This document shows, in pieces, positions 1-7,009 of a DNA stretch of 11,711 bases. Below the pieces are notes generated by a model, which made no database searches, was not told the DNA's origin, and worked only from the letters and a program-made list of their open reading frames with translations. The stretch is taken from contig PWFM01000103.1 of the NCBI GenBank assembly GCA_003553895.1, forward strand, positions 1 to 11,711, in the 5' to 3' direction. The DNA comes from Syntrophomonadaceae bacterium. GTDB taxonomy: Bacteria; Bacillota; Dethiobacteria; DTU022. The position numbers and the translations under genes are program-made. The stretch's first letter is position 1, and the number at the start of each line of letters is the position of its first letter.

Positions 1-585
1 GCTTATCACCTCCGTAAGGATCAGCCTGAAACGGCTTCGGTACTGCAAAAAATCAAAGAAATGGAGCATTATGGTTACCAGTTTGAAGGCGCCGAAGGAT
101 CTTTCGAACTGCTGGTCTTGAAAATGATGAAAGCCTACCGCCCTCTTTTCAAACTGGAAGGGTTCAGGATGATTATTGAAAAGAGGGAGGACGGCCAGCT
201 CTATTCGGAAGCGACAATTAAAGTGCGGGTTGGCGATGTGCAGGTTCATACCGCAGCTGAAGGAAACGGCCCCGTAAATGCCCTGGACAATGCCCTGCGC
301 AAAGCCCTGGAAGAAGTTTACCCGGACCTGAAAAAGTTCAAGCTTACCGACTTCAAGGTGCGGGTTATCGACGGGGTTGACGGCACCGGGGCCCAGGTCA
401 GGGTGCTTATTGAAACCAGGGACGATCAAAAAAGCTGGGGCACAGTAGGGGTCTCTCCCAATGTTATCGAAGCCAGCTGGATTGCCCTGGTGGACAGCCT
501 GGAATACGGCTTGATCTGCCGTAAGCTTCCCGAATATAAAGAAGCCCAGGATGTTTTGGCAAAACTTAAAAAGGGCCAGGCCTGA
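1..585 (+). CDS. cimA: Citramalate synthase, C-terminal part (5' end outside window)
   Basis: The frame is open from base 1 and ends at a TGA at 583-585, giving the last 194 codons of a protein usually a little over 500 residues long. Known role of the family: condensation of pyruvate with acetyl-CoA to citramalate, the threonine-independent route to 2-oxobutyrate and isoleucine, in the cytoplasm. The visible part covers the end of the linker, with the HYGYQFEGAEGSFELL-type motif typical of the CimA branch, then the LeuA-type allosteric dimerisation domain (about 100-120 residues) where feedback by the end product is normally sensed. The catalytic TIM barrel lies upstream of the window. An in-frame ATG at 61 is internal, not the start, because homology-like sequence continues to base 1. 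The alternative is 2-isopropylmalate synthase; the linker motif favours citramalate synthase. The function is inferred from family resemblance read by eye. Confidence 0.85.
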   Translation, partial: AYHLRKDQPETASVLQKIKEMEHYGYQFEGAEGSFELLVLKMMKAYRPLFKLEGFRMIIEKREDGQLYSEATIKVRVGDVQVHTAAEGNGPVNALDNALRKALEEVYPDLKKFKLTDFKVRVIDGVDGTGAQVRVLIETRDDQKSWGTVGVSPNVIEASWIALVDSLEYGLICRKLPEYKEAQDVLAKLKKGQA

Positions 586-605
586 AAAGTTCATCGGCCC
601 TAATC

Positions 606-631
606 CGGTATATTTGATATCGCTTTTTTTT
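606..631 (+). terminator. Candidate intrinsic terminator after cimA
   Basis: A 6-bp stem (606-611 with 617-622, one G-U pair) with a 5-base loop is followed, after one C, by eight T residues (624-631). The stem is weak, but the T tract is ideal and it lies 20 bases after the cimA stop codon. Confidence 0.5.
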
Positions 632-642
632 GTGATGTTTTC

Positions 643-676
643 CCGGACCCTGATTGCGGTCCGGTTATTATTGTTT
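643..676 (+). terminator. Second candidate terminator before dprA
   Basis: CCGGACC (643-649) pairs perfectly with GGTCCGG (658-664) across an 8-base loop and is followed by the T-rich TTATTATTGTTT. The stem is GC-rich but the T tract is interrupted. With the hairpin at 606-631 it would form a tandem terminator separating cimA from dprA. Confidence 0.45.
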
Positions 677-717
677 AGCGCAGCCCGCTTCTATCATAAT
701 GATGAGGTGCCTTTAAG

Positions 718-1818
718 ATGAAAACAGCGGAGCAGGAAAATCTTTTTTATCTCAATGCCTTAAACTGCCTCCCTTTCCTGGGCCCCAGACGTATTACGGC
801 CCTGGCTGAACATTTCGCATCGCCAAGAAAAGCCTGGGAAGCTTCCGAGGAAGAATTACGGTCGGTTGAAAGCCTGCATAGTTTTGCAGGCAGGTTGGTC
901 CGGGAACGAGAAAAACTAGACCCTGAGCTGGAGTGGGAACGCCTCGAAAAAAGCGGCCTTAACTGCCTGGGTGTAGATTCTTCAGCATACCCGCCCCTGT
1001 TGAGGCAGCTCTCCTGTCCGCCGCCGGTCCTTTATTGCCGTGGACACTTGGATTTAGAAGACAGCCCCGCGGTTGCCATTGTCGGAAGCAGGCGTTCCAC
1101 CTTCTATGGCAAAGAAGTGGCCCACCGCCTGGCCGGTGAATTGTCCTCAGCCGGAGTCAGTATTATCAGTGGTATGGCTCTGGGCATTGATACGGCTGCT
1201 CACAGGGGCTGCCTGGACCATAACGGCTATACCGTGGCCGTCCTGGGCTGCGGGCTCGATCACTGTTATCCGCCCGGCAATTCTGATTTAATGGAGCAAA
1301 TTGCTGCAGCGGGCGCCGTGATCAGCGAATTTCCCCTGGGAACAAAGCCTTTGCCCGGCCATTTTCCCCAGCGCAACCGCATTATCAGCGGGATCTCCCT
1401 GGGAACGGTTGTAGTAGAGGCTACAGCTAAAAGTGGCTCATTGATCACGGCGGATATGGCCCTGGAACAGAACCGGGAAGTATTTGCCGTTCCCGGAAAC
1501 ATAGGCAGCCCGTACAGCCGCGGCTGTCATCAACTGATCAAAGAAGGAGCACACCTGGTCGAATCAGCGGCTGATATACTAAAAGAAATCTTGGTTGAGC
1601 AGCCTGCAGAAGAACAGCTATCTTTACAAACAGCCGGTTTAGATTTCTCCGGGGCAGAAAAAGCGCTGCTGGCTATAATACCTTACCAGCCCATGCATAT
1701 CGATGATATTGTCCAGGCCAGCAAAAGCCCGGCTTCTGAAGTAATCACCCCCCTTCTTTCACTAGAATTAAAGCAAGCTGTCCGCCAAACACCGGGTAAA
1801 TATTTTTGCCGAATTTGA
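718..1818 (+). CDS. dprA: DNA processing protein DprA/Smf
   Basis: A complete 366-residue protein, the usual length for this family. DprA binds incoming single-stranded DNA in the cytoplasm, protects it and loads RecA onto it during natural transformation; the gene is also widespread in bacteria not known to be transformable. Domains in order: an N-terminal SAM/HhH-like region (about 1-80); the Rossmann-like core, with VGSR (122-125), SGMALGID (151-158), FPQRNRIISGIS (216-227), SGSLITAD (239-246) and VPGNI (258-262); then a C-terminal winged-helix region (about 306-366). The ATG at 718 is chosen because a GAGGTG Shine-Dalgarno site (704-709) lies 8 bases upstream. It precedes topA by 72 bp, a common Firmicutes arrangement, and the two may be cotranscribed. 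No frameshift or missing motif is visible. Confidence 0.96.
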   Translation: MKTAEQENLFYLNALNCLPFLGPRRITALAEHFASPRKAWEASEEELRSVESLHSFAGRLVREREKLDPELEWERLEKSGLNCLGVDSSAYPPLLRQLSCPPPVLYCRGHLDLEDSPAVAIVGSRRSTFYGKEVAHRLAGELSSAGVSIISGMALGIDTAAHRGCLDHNGYTVAVLGCGLDHCYPPGNSDLMEQIAAAGAVISEFPLGTKPLPGHFPQRNRIISGISLGTVVVEATAKSGSLITADMALEQNREVFAVPGNIGSPYSRGCHQLIKEGAHLVESAADILKEILVEQPAEEQLSLQTAGLDFSGAEKALLAIIPYQPMHIDDIVQASKSPASEVITPLLSLELKQAVRQTPGKYFCRI

Positions 1819-1837
1819 CAGGTATGTTAAAATACCT
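1815..1837 (+). promoter_or_regulatory. TTGACA box plus 6-bp inverted repeat between dprA and topA
   Basis: A perfect -35-like TTGACA (1815-1820) overlaps the dprA stop codon. It runs directly into an inverted repeat, AGGTAT (1820-1825) and ATACCT (1832-1837), with a 6-base AT-rich centre. No acceptable -10 box is found at 16-18 bp spacing, so a promoter is not established. The repeat could be a small hairpin or an operator; it lacks a T tract and is a poor terminator. Confidence 0.25.
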
Positions 1838-1890
1838 TGCGGAGAGATGATTTGCCAAATCCTTTTTTGATTTGTAAGGAGCGTTAAAAA

Positions 1891-3981
1891 ATGAACCTGG
1901 TCATAGTAGAGTCTCCGACCAAAGCCCGGACCATAAAAAAGTTTCTTAGTAAGAATTACCAGGTGCTAGCTACTCAGGGGCACCTGATCGATTTGCCTAA
2001 AAGTAAGCTGGGCGTTGATATCGAAAATGATTTTGCCCCTAAATATATAACGATCAGGGGTAAGGGCAAAATTTTGAAAGAATTAAAAGACAAAGCTAAA
2101 AAAGCGAAGAAAGTATTCCTGGCCGCCGACCCCGACCGCGAAGGGGAGGCTATCTGCTGGCATATCAGCAGGGCCTTGAATCTCGACCAGAGCATGCCCC
2201 ACCGGGTTGAGTTTAATGAGATTACCAAAGAAAGAGTTAAAGAATCATTTAAAAACCCCCGTTTGCTAGAAGACAATAAAGTTGATGCCCAGCAGGCCAG
2301 GCGCATTCTCGATCGCCTGGTTGGTTACTCGATCAGCCCCCTGTTATGGCGCAAGGTCAGAAGTGGCCTCAGCGCCGGGAGGGTCCAGTCGGTGGCTGTT
2401 CGATTGATCTGTGACCGGGAAGAAGAGATTAGCAATTTTGAACCCCAGGAATACTGGAGCCTGCAAGCCCACCTCAGGGAAGAAAAGGACAAAAATCGTT
2501 TTAAAGCAAGCCTGGAGCGCCACAACAAGAAAAAAATCGAACTGAAAAACAAAACCGAAACGGATAGAGTTATAGATGCCGTCGGCGGCGAAAAGTTTAT
2601 TGTTGAAAAGATAAGCCGCAGCAGGCGAAAAAGAAAACCTTACGCCCCTTTTACCACCAGCAGCCTCCAACAGGAAGCTTCCGCTAAACTCGGCTTTACC
2701 AGCCGCAAAACGATGAGTATAGCGCAGCAATTATACGAGGGGGTCAGTATCGGCTCGGGAGAAACAGTCGGCCTGGTCCCCTACATCAGGACTGATTCTA
2801 CCAGAATATCTGCTGAGGCCCAAGCCGAGGCTCGTTCCCTGATCTCTGATAAGTACGGAGCGGATTATTTGCCAGATAAACCACCATACTATAAATCCGG
2901 TAAGGGAGCCCAGGAAGCCCACGAGGCCATCCGTCCCACCTCGATAATGCGGGAACCCACCATGATTAAAAAGCATCTGAGTAGAGACCAGAACCGCCTT
3001 TATAAATTGATTTGGAATCGCATCGTAGCCAGCCAGATGAACCCTGCGGTTTATGATCAGGTCCGGGTTAATATCGGGGCCGGAGAATACAGCTTCAAAG
3101 CCACCGGTTCGACCCTGCGGTTTCCCGGTTTCCTGGTCTTATACCAGGTGGATGATGCGGAAAAAGACACTTTGCTGCCGGATCTGGAAGAAGGGCAGGA
3201 ACTGACCCTGCTGGAACTGGTTCCTGAACAACATTTTACCAAGCCACCGCCCCGTTATAATGAAGCTTCCCTGATTAAGACCCTTGAGGAAAAGGGCATC
3301 GGACGGCCCAGCACTTACAGCCCGATCATAGAAACGATCCAGAGCAGGGGTTACGTAATAAAGGAGAACAAAGCATTTATACCGACGGAGATCGGCTTTG
3401 TTGTAGTCGAATTAATGATTAATTATTTTCCAGAGGTAATCGATATAGACTTTACAGCCAGGATGGAGCGTCGACTGGATGATATCGAAGAAGGAAAAGA
3501 ACAGAGCCTGCAGGTGCTGAATGATTTTTACCACGGCTATTTTAAAGAGCGCCTGGAAGAAGCCGATAAAAAAATTGAAAAAGTCGAACTTACCCCCGAA
3601 GTAAGCGAGGAAACCTGTCCGCACTGTGGAGAAAACCTGGTTTACAAACATGGTCGCTTCGGGCAGTTCCTGGCTTGCCCATCTTACCCTGATTGCAAGT
3701 ACACCAAGAAGGTTTTAAAAGAAACCGGCGTAACCTGTCCCGCTGACGGGGGCATGATTGTGGAGCGGCGGACCAAGAAAGGCAGAACTTTTTACGGCTG
3801 CAATAATTACCCGGAATGCACTTACTCCCTCTGGGACAGGCCCCTGCCTGAGGATTGCCCACTTTGCGGTTCAATCATGACTGAAGCCAGGAAGGGCAAG
3901 AGAAAAATTAAACGCTGTTCAAATAAAGACTGCGCTAACGAGGAGCAACCGGCAAGAAAAAAGGTCACAGCTTCCCGCTAA
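1891..3981 (+). CDS. topA: DNA topoisomerase I (type IA)
   Basis: A complete 696-residue type IA topoisomerase, normal for Firmicutes, which relaxes negative supercoils in the nucleoid. The N-terminal Toprim domain starts with VIVESPTKA (catalytic Glu7) and carries the acidic DPDREGE motif (Asp80, Asp82, Glu84) for Mg2+. The strand-cleaving tyrosine is Tyr298 in PYIRTDST (codon 2782-2784), and Arg300 is the usual supporting residue. GIGRPSTYSPII (469-480) belongs to the DNA-binding domain. Three zinc-finger-like repeats end the protein: Cys576/579/596/602, Cys616/Asp619/Cys637/Cys643 and Cys656/659/676/681. The middle one has Asp in place of the second Cys. The tail is basic. The ATG at 1891 has GGAG at 1878-1881, 9 bases upstream. 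trmFO, which usually follows topA in Firmicutes, is absent here; xerC is next, after 97 bp. Confidence 0.97.
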   Translation: MNLVIVESPTKARTIKKFLSKNYQVLATQGHLIDLPKSKLGVDIENDFAPKYITIRGKGKILKELKDKAKKAKKVFLAADPDREGEAICWHISRALNLDQSMPHRVEFNEITKERVKESFKNPRLLEDNKVDAQQARRILDRLVGYSISPLLWRKVRSGLSAGRVQSVAVRLICDREEEISNFEPQEYWSLQAHLREEKDKNRFKASLERHNKKKIELKNKTETDRVIDAVGGEKFIVEKISRSRRKRKPYAPFTTSSLQQEASAKLGFTSRKTMSIAQQLYEGVSIGSGETVGLVPYIRTDSTRISAEAQAEARSLISDKYGADYLPDKPPYYKSGKGAQEAHEAIRPTSIMREPTMIKKHLSRDQNRLYKLIWNRIVASQMNPAVYDQVRVNIGAGEYSFKATGSTLRFPGFLVLYQVDDAEKDTLLPDLEEGQELTLLELVPEQHFTKPPPRYNEASLIKTLEEKGIGRPSTYSPIIETIQSRGYVIKENKAFIPTEIGFVVVELMINYFPEVIDIDFTARMERRLDDIEEGKEQSLQVLNDFYHGYFKERLEEADKKIEKVELTPEVSEETCPHCGENLVYKHGRFGQFLACPSYPDCKYTKKVLKETGVTCPADGGMIVERRTKKGRTFYGCNNYPECTYSLWDRPLPEDCPLCGSIMTEARKGKRKIKRCSNKDCANEEQPARKKVTASR

Positions 3982-4005
3982 ACTATTTAAGAATTGAATA
4001 GGTGG

Positions 4006-4020
4006 AATTTTTTTAAAAAC
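4006..4020 (+). promoter_or_regulatory. CodY-box-like sequence upstream of xerC
   Basis: This 15-mer matches 11 of 15 positions of the CodY consensus AATTTTCWGAAAATT, counted by eye. It lies 59-73 bases upstream of the xerC start, ahead of the operon that encodes CodY. The match is mostly a T run followed by an A run, so chance is a real possibility. Confidence 0.25.
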
Positions 4021-4035
4021 AAGCAAAATTGCTTG
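4020..4035. repeat. 7-bp inverted repeat upstream of xerC
   Basis: CAAGCAA (4020-4026) is the reverse complement of TTGCTTG (4029-4035), with two bases between them. The repeat directly abuts the CodY-like box and overlaps a possible -35 element. Its symmetry and place suggest an operator. No T run follows on the + strand, so it is not a terminator for topA. Confidence 0.4.
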
Positions 4036-4066
4036 CATTGGACGAATAGTTATGTTAGGATAATAT
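4033..4066 (+). promoter_or_regulatory. Possible promoter for the xerC-hslVU-codY operon
   Basis: Two overlapping sigma-A-like pairs are visible: TTGCAT (4033-4038) with TAGGAT (4056-4061), and TTGGAC (4038-4043) with TAATAT (4061-4066). Both have 17-bp spacing. Either would start transcription only about 6-11 bases before the GTG at 4079, giving an almost leaderless message. This is unusual and keeps confidence low. Confidence 0.3.
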
Positions 4067-4078
4067 TGGTGTTGCGTT

Positions 4079-4981
4079 GTGAAAATAAATTATAGTCTTG
4101 ATCGTTTTTTAAGATATTTAAATGTGAACAAAAACGCTTCACCTTTGACCCTGCAAGCTTACCGGAATGATTTGCTCCAGTTTTTAGGATTGGAGGCCAA
4201 AAACCAGGCTGAGTTGAATGAGGTAGATCACCTGACCATAAGGCGTTATCTTGCCTGGCTTAAAGCAGGGGGTTATTCGCGTCGATCAATTGCCCGCAAG
4301 TTATCTGCGACGCGTTCTTTTTTGTTCTTTTTACAAAAAGAAGGGGTGGTTGAAAGCGGGAAATGGTCGGCGGTAAACCGTCCCAAAATCGAGAAAACGC
4401 TGCCCCGCTTTCTTTACCGGCATGAAGTTGTCGCCCTGTTGGAGGCACCAGACGAGCGCACAACCCTGGGATTTCGAGACAGGACCTTGCTGGAGTTGAT
4501 CTATGCTTCCGGGCTCAGAGTCAGTGAGCTGGTTAATTTGAAACTGTCTTCACTGCAGCTCGAAGAGAGGCTGGTGAAAGTGCTGGGCAAAGGGAGCAAG
4601 GAACGTCTGGTTCCCGTAGGTACCGTTGCGGCGGGATTGATCAAAGAATACCTGGAAAAAGTCAGGCCGGTTCTGGCCGCCAAGAATAAAGAAAGCCGGG
4701 TTTATGAAGAATTGTTCTTAAACAAGTGGGGAGCTCCACTGAGCGATCGCGGAGTGCGCTATATATTTCGCAAATACATTCAGCAAGTATCTCATAAAGA
4801 TGGGATCAGCCCTCATTCACTGCGGCACTCATTTGCCACCCATTTGCTTGAAGGCGGGGCTGATTTAAGGGTGGTCCAGGAAATGCTCGGGCATGTCAGT
4901 ATCTCGACAACCCAGGTTTATACTCACATTACCAGGGAGCGGTTGAGCGAAGTTTATCATTCCGCTTTCCCCCGGAAATAG
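4079..4981 (+). CDS. xerC: Tyrosine recombinase XerC
   Basis: A complete 300-residue tyrosine recombinase of typical XerC length. Known role: with a XerD partner it resolves chromosome dimers at dif near the division septum. The N-terminal SAM-like core-binding domain (about 1-95) contains the family pattern SPLTLQAYRNDLLQF. The C-terminal catalytic domain (about 110-300) has the full active-site set: Arg147 (SGLRVSEL), Lys171 (GKGSKER), His246 and Arg249 (SPHSLRHSF), His272 (LGHVSISTTQVYTH) and the nucleophile Tyr281. The GTG at 4079 puts the N-terminus where XerC proteins normally begin, but the Shine-Dalgarno candidate (TTGGTG, 4066-4071) is weak. The position before hslV matches the B. 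subtilis gene codV/xerC, which supports XerC over other integrases. No phage genes are nearby, so a mobile-element integrase is unlikely. Confidence 0.94.
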   Translation: MKINYSLDRFLRYLNVNKNASPLTLQAYRNDLLQFLGLEAKNQAELNEVDHLTIRRYLAWLKAGGYSRRSIARKLSATRSFLFFLQKEGVVESGKWSAVNRPKIEKTLPRFLYRHEVVALLEAPDERTTLGFRDRTLLELIYASGLRVSELVNLKLSSLQLEERLVKVLGKGSKERLVPVGTVAAGLIKEYLEKVRPVLAAKNKESRVYEELFLNKWGAPLSDRGVRYIFRKYIQQVSHKDGISPHSLRHSFATHLLEGGADLRVVQEMLGHVSISTTQVYTHITRERLSEVYHSAFPRK

Positions 4982-5000
4982 TCGCAAAGGCGGTAGAAGA

Positions 5001-5531
5001 ATGTACGAAGGAACAACCATAGTAGCGGTAAAAATTGATGACAGGGTGGCCGTGGCCGGGGACGGGCAGGTTACCTTTGGCAACAGCACCATCGTCAAAC
5101 ATGGCGCCCGCAAGGTTCGTCGCCTTTACGAAGGAAAAGTTATTGCCGGTTTTGCGGGAGCGGTGGCGGATTCATTGACTCTATGTGAAAAACTGGAAGG
5201 CAAACTGGAAACCTACCAGGGCAATCTTTTACGGGCTGCAGTAGAGTTGGCTAAAGAATGGCGGACAGACCGGGTTTTGAGGAGGCTGGAAGCTTTAATG
5301 GTAGCCGCTAGCAGCGATGCGATTTTACTCATATCCGGCACCGGGGAAGTTATCGAACCCGACGACGGCATTGCCGCCGTAGGATCGGGAGCTCCTTATG
5401 CCCAGGCTGCAGCCAAGGCTATGATTCGCAATGCTGAAATGCCTCCGGTTAAGATTGCGGAAGAGGCCCTGAAAATCGCTTCCGAAATCTGTGTTTATAC
5501 TAATGACAAGATTGTTGTTGAAGAACTTTAG
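5001..5531 (+). CDS. hslV: ATP-dependent protease proteolytic subunit HslV (ClpQ)
   Basis: A complete 176-residue protein, normal for HslV, the proteasome-beta-like peptidase that forms a double hexamer capped by HslU in the cytoplasm. It begins MYEGTTIVAV. By alignment with E. coli HslV the catalytic nucleophile is Thr5, so a four-residue MYEG leader must be removed to expose it. Other active-site equivalents are Asp21 (AGDGQVTFG) and Lys38 (ARKVRRLYEG). GFAGAVADSLTL, and ASEICVYTND near the C-terminus, are family hallmarks. The Thr differs from the N-terminal Ser reported for B. subtilis CodW. The start is set by AAAGGCGG (4986-4993), 7 bases upstream. xerC ends 19 bp before it and hslU starts 19 bp after it, which supports one operon. 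Confidence 0.96.
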   Translation: MYEGTTIVAVKIDDRVAVAGDGQVTFGNSTIVKHGARKVRRLYEGKVIAGFAGAVADSLTLCEKLEGKLETYQGNLLRAAVELAKEWRTDRVLRRLEALMVAASSDAILLISGTGEVIEPDDGIAAVGSGAPYAQAAAKAMIRNAEMPPVKIAEEALKIASEICVYTNDKIVVEEL

Positions 5532-5550
5532 AAGGGTTTGATGCTCTTAT

Positions 5551-6975
5551 ATGTCAAGAGAAGAACTTACTCCAAGTGAGATAGTCAATGAACTTAACCG
5601 TTTTATAATCGGCCAGACGGACGCAAAGCGCTGTGTTGCGGTAGCCCTGCGCAACAGGTACAGGCGTCAAAAGCTCGATCAAGAGCTGCAGGAAGAAATA
5701 ATACCCAAAAACATTATCATGATCGGTCCGACCGGGGTGGGGAAAACTGAACTGGCCAGACGCCTGGCCCGCCTGGTAAACGCGCCTTTTGTTAAAGTGG
5801 AAGCGACCAAGTTCACCGAGGTCGGATATATAGGCCGCGATGTGGAATCGATGGTTAGGGACCTGGTGGAGACATCTGTTCGGATTGTTCAGAACGAACG
5901 GATGCTGGAAGTGAAAGATAAGGCTACAAAAAATGCCAATGACAAGCTGGTTGATATTATCGCCCCCCTGCCCAAAAAGAAGAGTAAATCTGCCAATCCG
6001 CTCGGATTTCTTTTCCAGGCCGCTCCGGCCCAGGAAGAAACTGCGGCCGGCACGGAAGAAGAGAGCTTTGCGGAAAGAATGCAAAGGGCAAGGGAAGAAC
6101 AACGTAAAGTCAGGGAAAGGCTGCTTAACGGCGAACTGGAAGATCAGTTAGTAGAAATCGAAGTTGAGGAACGAAAACAGCCCATCGGCGATCTGTTCAG
6201 CGGACAGGGTATGGAAGAGATGGGTATTAACCTGCAAGATATGCTGGGCAACTTGATGCCGCCCAAGAAAAAAAAGCGCCGGATGCCGGTCAAGGAAGCC
6301 AGGCCCATTCTTGAACAGGAAGAAGCGCAGCGTTTAATTGATATGGATGCCGTAACCTGTGAAGCTTTGCAAAGAGCAGAGCAGTTGGGAATTATATTTC
6401 TTGACGAAATTGACAAAATTGCCGGTAAAGATTATCATGGATCTGGTCCGGATGTTTCACGAGAAGGGGTTCAACGCGACATCCTGCCCATTGTTGAAGG
6501 TTCGACGGTTGTTACCAAGTACGGTTCTGTAAAGACTGATCATATTCTATTTATTGCGGCCGGAGCATTTCATATGACCAAGCCTTCGGACCTGATACCT
6601 GAATTGCAGGGTAGGTTCCCGATCCGGGTTGAGCTTAACAGCCTGACTGAAGAGAACTTTAAGCAGATTCTCACCGAGCCAAACAACGCGTTAATCAAAC
6701 AGTACAAATCGCTATTGGAAACGGAAGGGGTGAAGTTGACTTTTACGAATGAAGCTATTGAAGAAGTAGCCAAAACAGCCTGCTTATTAAACCAGGAAAT
6801 GGAAAATATTGGAGCAAGACGATTGCATACAATAATGGAGAAAGTTCTTGAAGATCTCTCCTTTGATTTGCCAAACCAGGTTGATGCTCAGGAAGTAGAA
6901 GTAGATCGGGAATACGTGCAGAGCAAACTGCATAAGGTCGTTAAAGATAAAGATTTAAGTAAATACATTCTATAA
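5551..6975 (+). CDS. hslU: ATPase/unfoldase subunit HslU (ClpY) of the HslUV protease
   Basis: A complete 474-residue AAA+ unfoldase that feeds substrates into HslV. The N-terminal region (LTPSEIVNELNRFIIGQ) is typical. Walker A is GPTGVGKT (59-66, Lys65) and the substrate-gripping pore loop is GYIG (92-95). The long I-domain, about 110-250, is charged, with Lys-rich stretches at 141-146 and 239-244. Walker B is IIFLDE (281-286). Arg355 in GRFPIRV is the likely arginine finger and GARRLHT (421-427) the sensor-2 region. The C-terminus, ending KYIL, is the tail that docks into HslV. At 474 residues it exceeds the E. coli protein, mostly in the I-domain, as is common in Firmicutes. The ATG at 5551 is the first possible start after an in-frame stop at 5539-5541; its Shine-Dalgarno site (GAAGGG, 5531-5536) is rather far, at 14 bases. 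Confidence 0.97.
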   Translation: MSREELTPSEIVNELNRFIIGQTDAKRCVAVALRNRYRRQKLDQELQEEIIPKNIIMIGPTGVGKTELARRLARLVNAPFVKVEATKFTEVGYIGRDVESMVRDLVETSVRIVQNERMLEVKDKATKNANDKLVDIIAPLPKKKSKSANPLGFLFQAAPAQEETAAGTEEESFAERMQRAREEQRKVRERLLNGELEDQLVEIEVEERKQPIGDLFSGQGMEEMGINLQDMLGNLMPPKKKKRRMPVKEARPILEQEEAQRLIDMDAVTCEALQRAEQLGIIFLDEIDKIAGKDYHGSGPDVSREGVQRDILPIVEGSTVVTKYGSVKTDHILFIAAGAFHMTKPSDLIPELQGRFPIRVELNSLTEENFKQILTEPNNALIKQYKSLLETEGVKLTFTNEAIEEVAKTACLLNQEMENIGARRLHTIMEKVLEDLSFDLPNQVDAQEVEVDREYVQSKLHKVVKDKDLSKYIL

Positions 6976-6983
6976 AATATAAT
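6955..6983 (+). promoter_or_regulatory. Candidate internal promoter for codY
   Basis: A perfect -10 box, TATAAT (6978-6983), lies just after the hslU stop codon, with TTAAGT (6955-6960) as a weak -35 at 17-bp spacing inside the hslU 3' end. Transcription would start near 6990, about 20 bases before the codY start. The -10 is strong and the -35 poor. Confidence 0.4.
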
Positions 6984-6992
6984 TTCATGAAG

Positions 6993-7000
6993 AAAGGTGG
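6993..7000 (+). promoter_or_regulatory. Ribosome binding site that decides the codY start
   Basis: AAAGGTGG ends 9 bases before the GTG at 7010 but directly touches the in-frame TTG at 7001. Normal spacing therefore selects GTG 7010 as the start codon. Confidence 0.75.
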
Positions 7001-7009
7001 TTGGTAGAC

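Noticed and set aside
671..700. TTGTTT with CATAAT at 18-bp spacing as a dprA promoter
   Set aside because: Transcription would start inside the dprA Shine-Dalgarno site, and the -35 is poor.
2344..2730. Antisense open frame of 128 codons inside topA
   Set aside because: It is fully embedded in topA, with no ribosome binding site and no domain pattern.
4079..4981. Mobile-element integrase interpretation of the tyrosine recombinase
   Set aside because: Its length, motifs and place before hslV match chromosomal XerC, and no attachment site, tRNA or phage gene lies nearby.
5554..6102. Antisense open frame of 182 codons inside hslU
   Set aside because: It lies wholly within a clearly coding gene, has no ribosome binding site or recognisable domain, and its composition mirrors the hslU codons.
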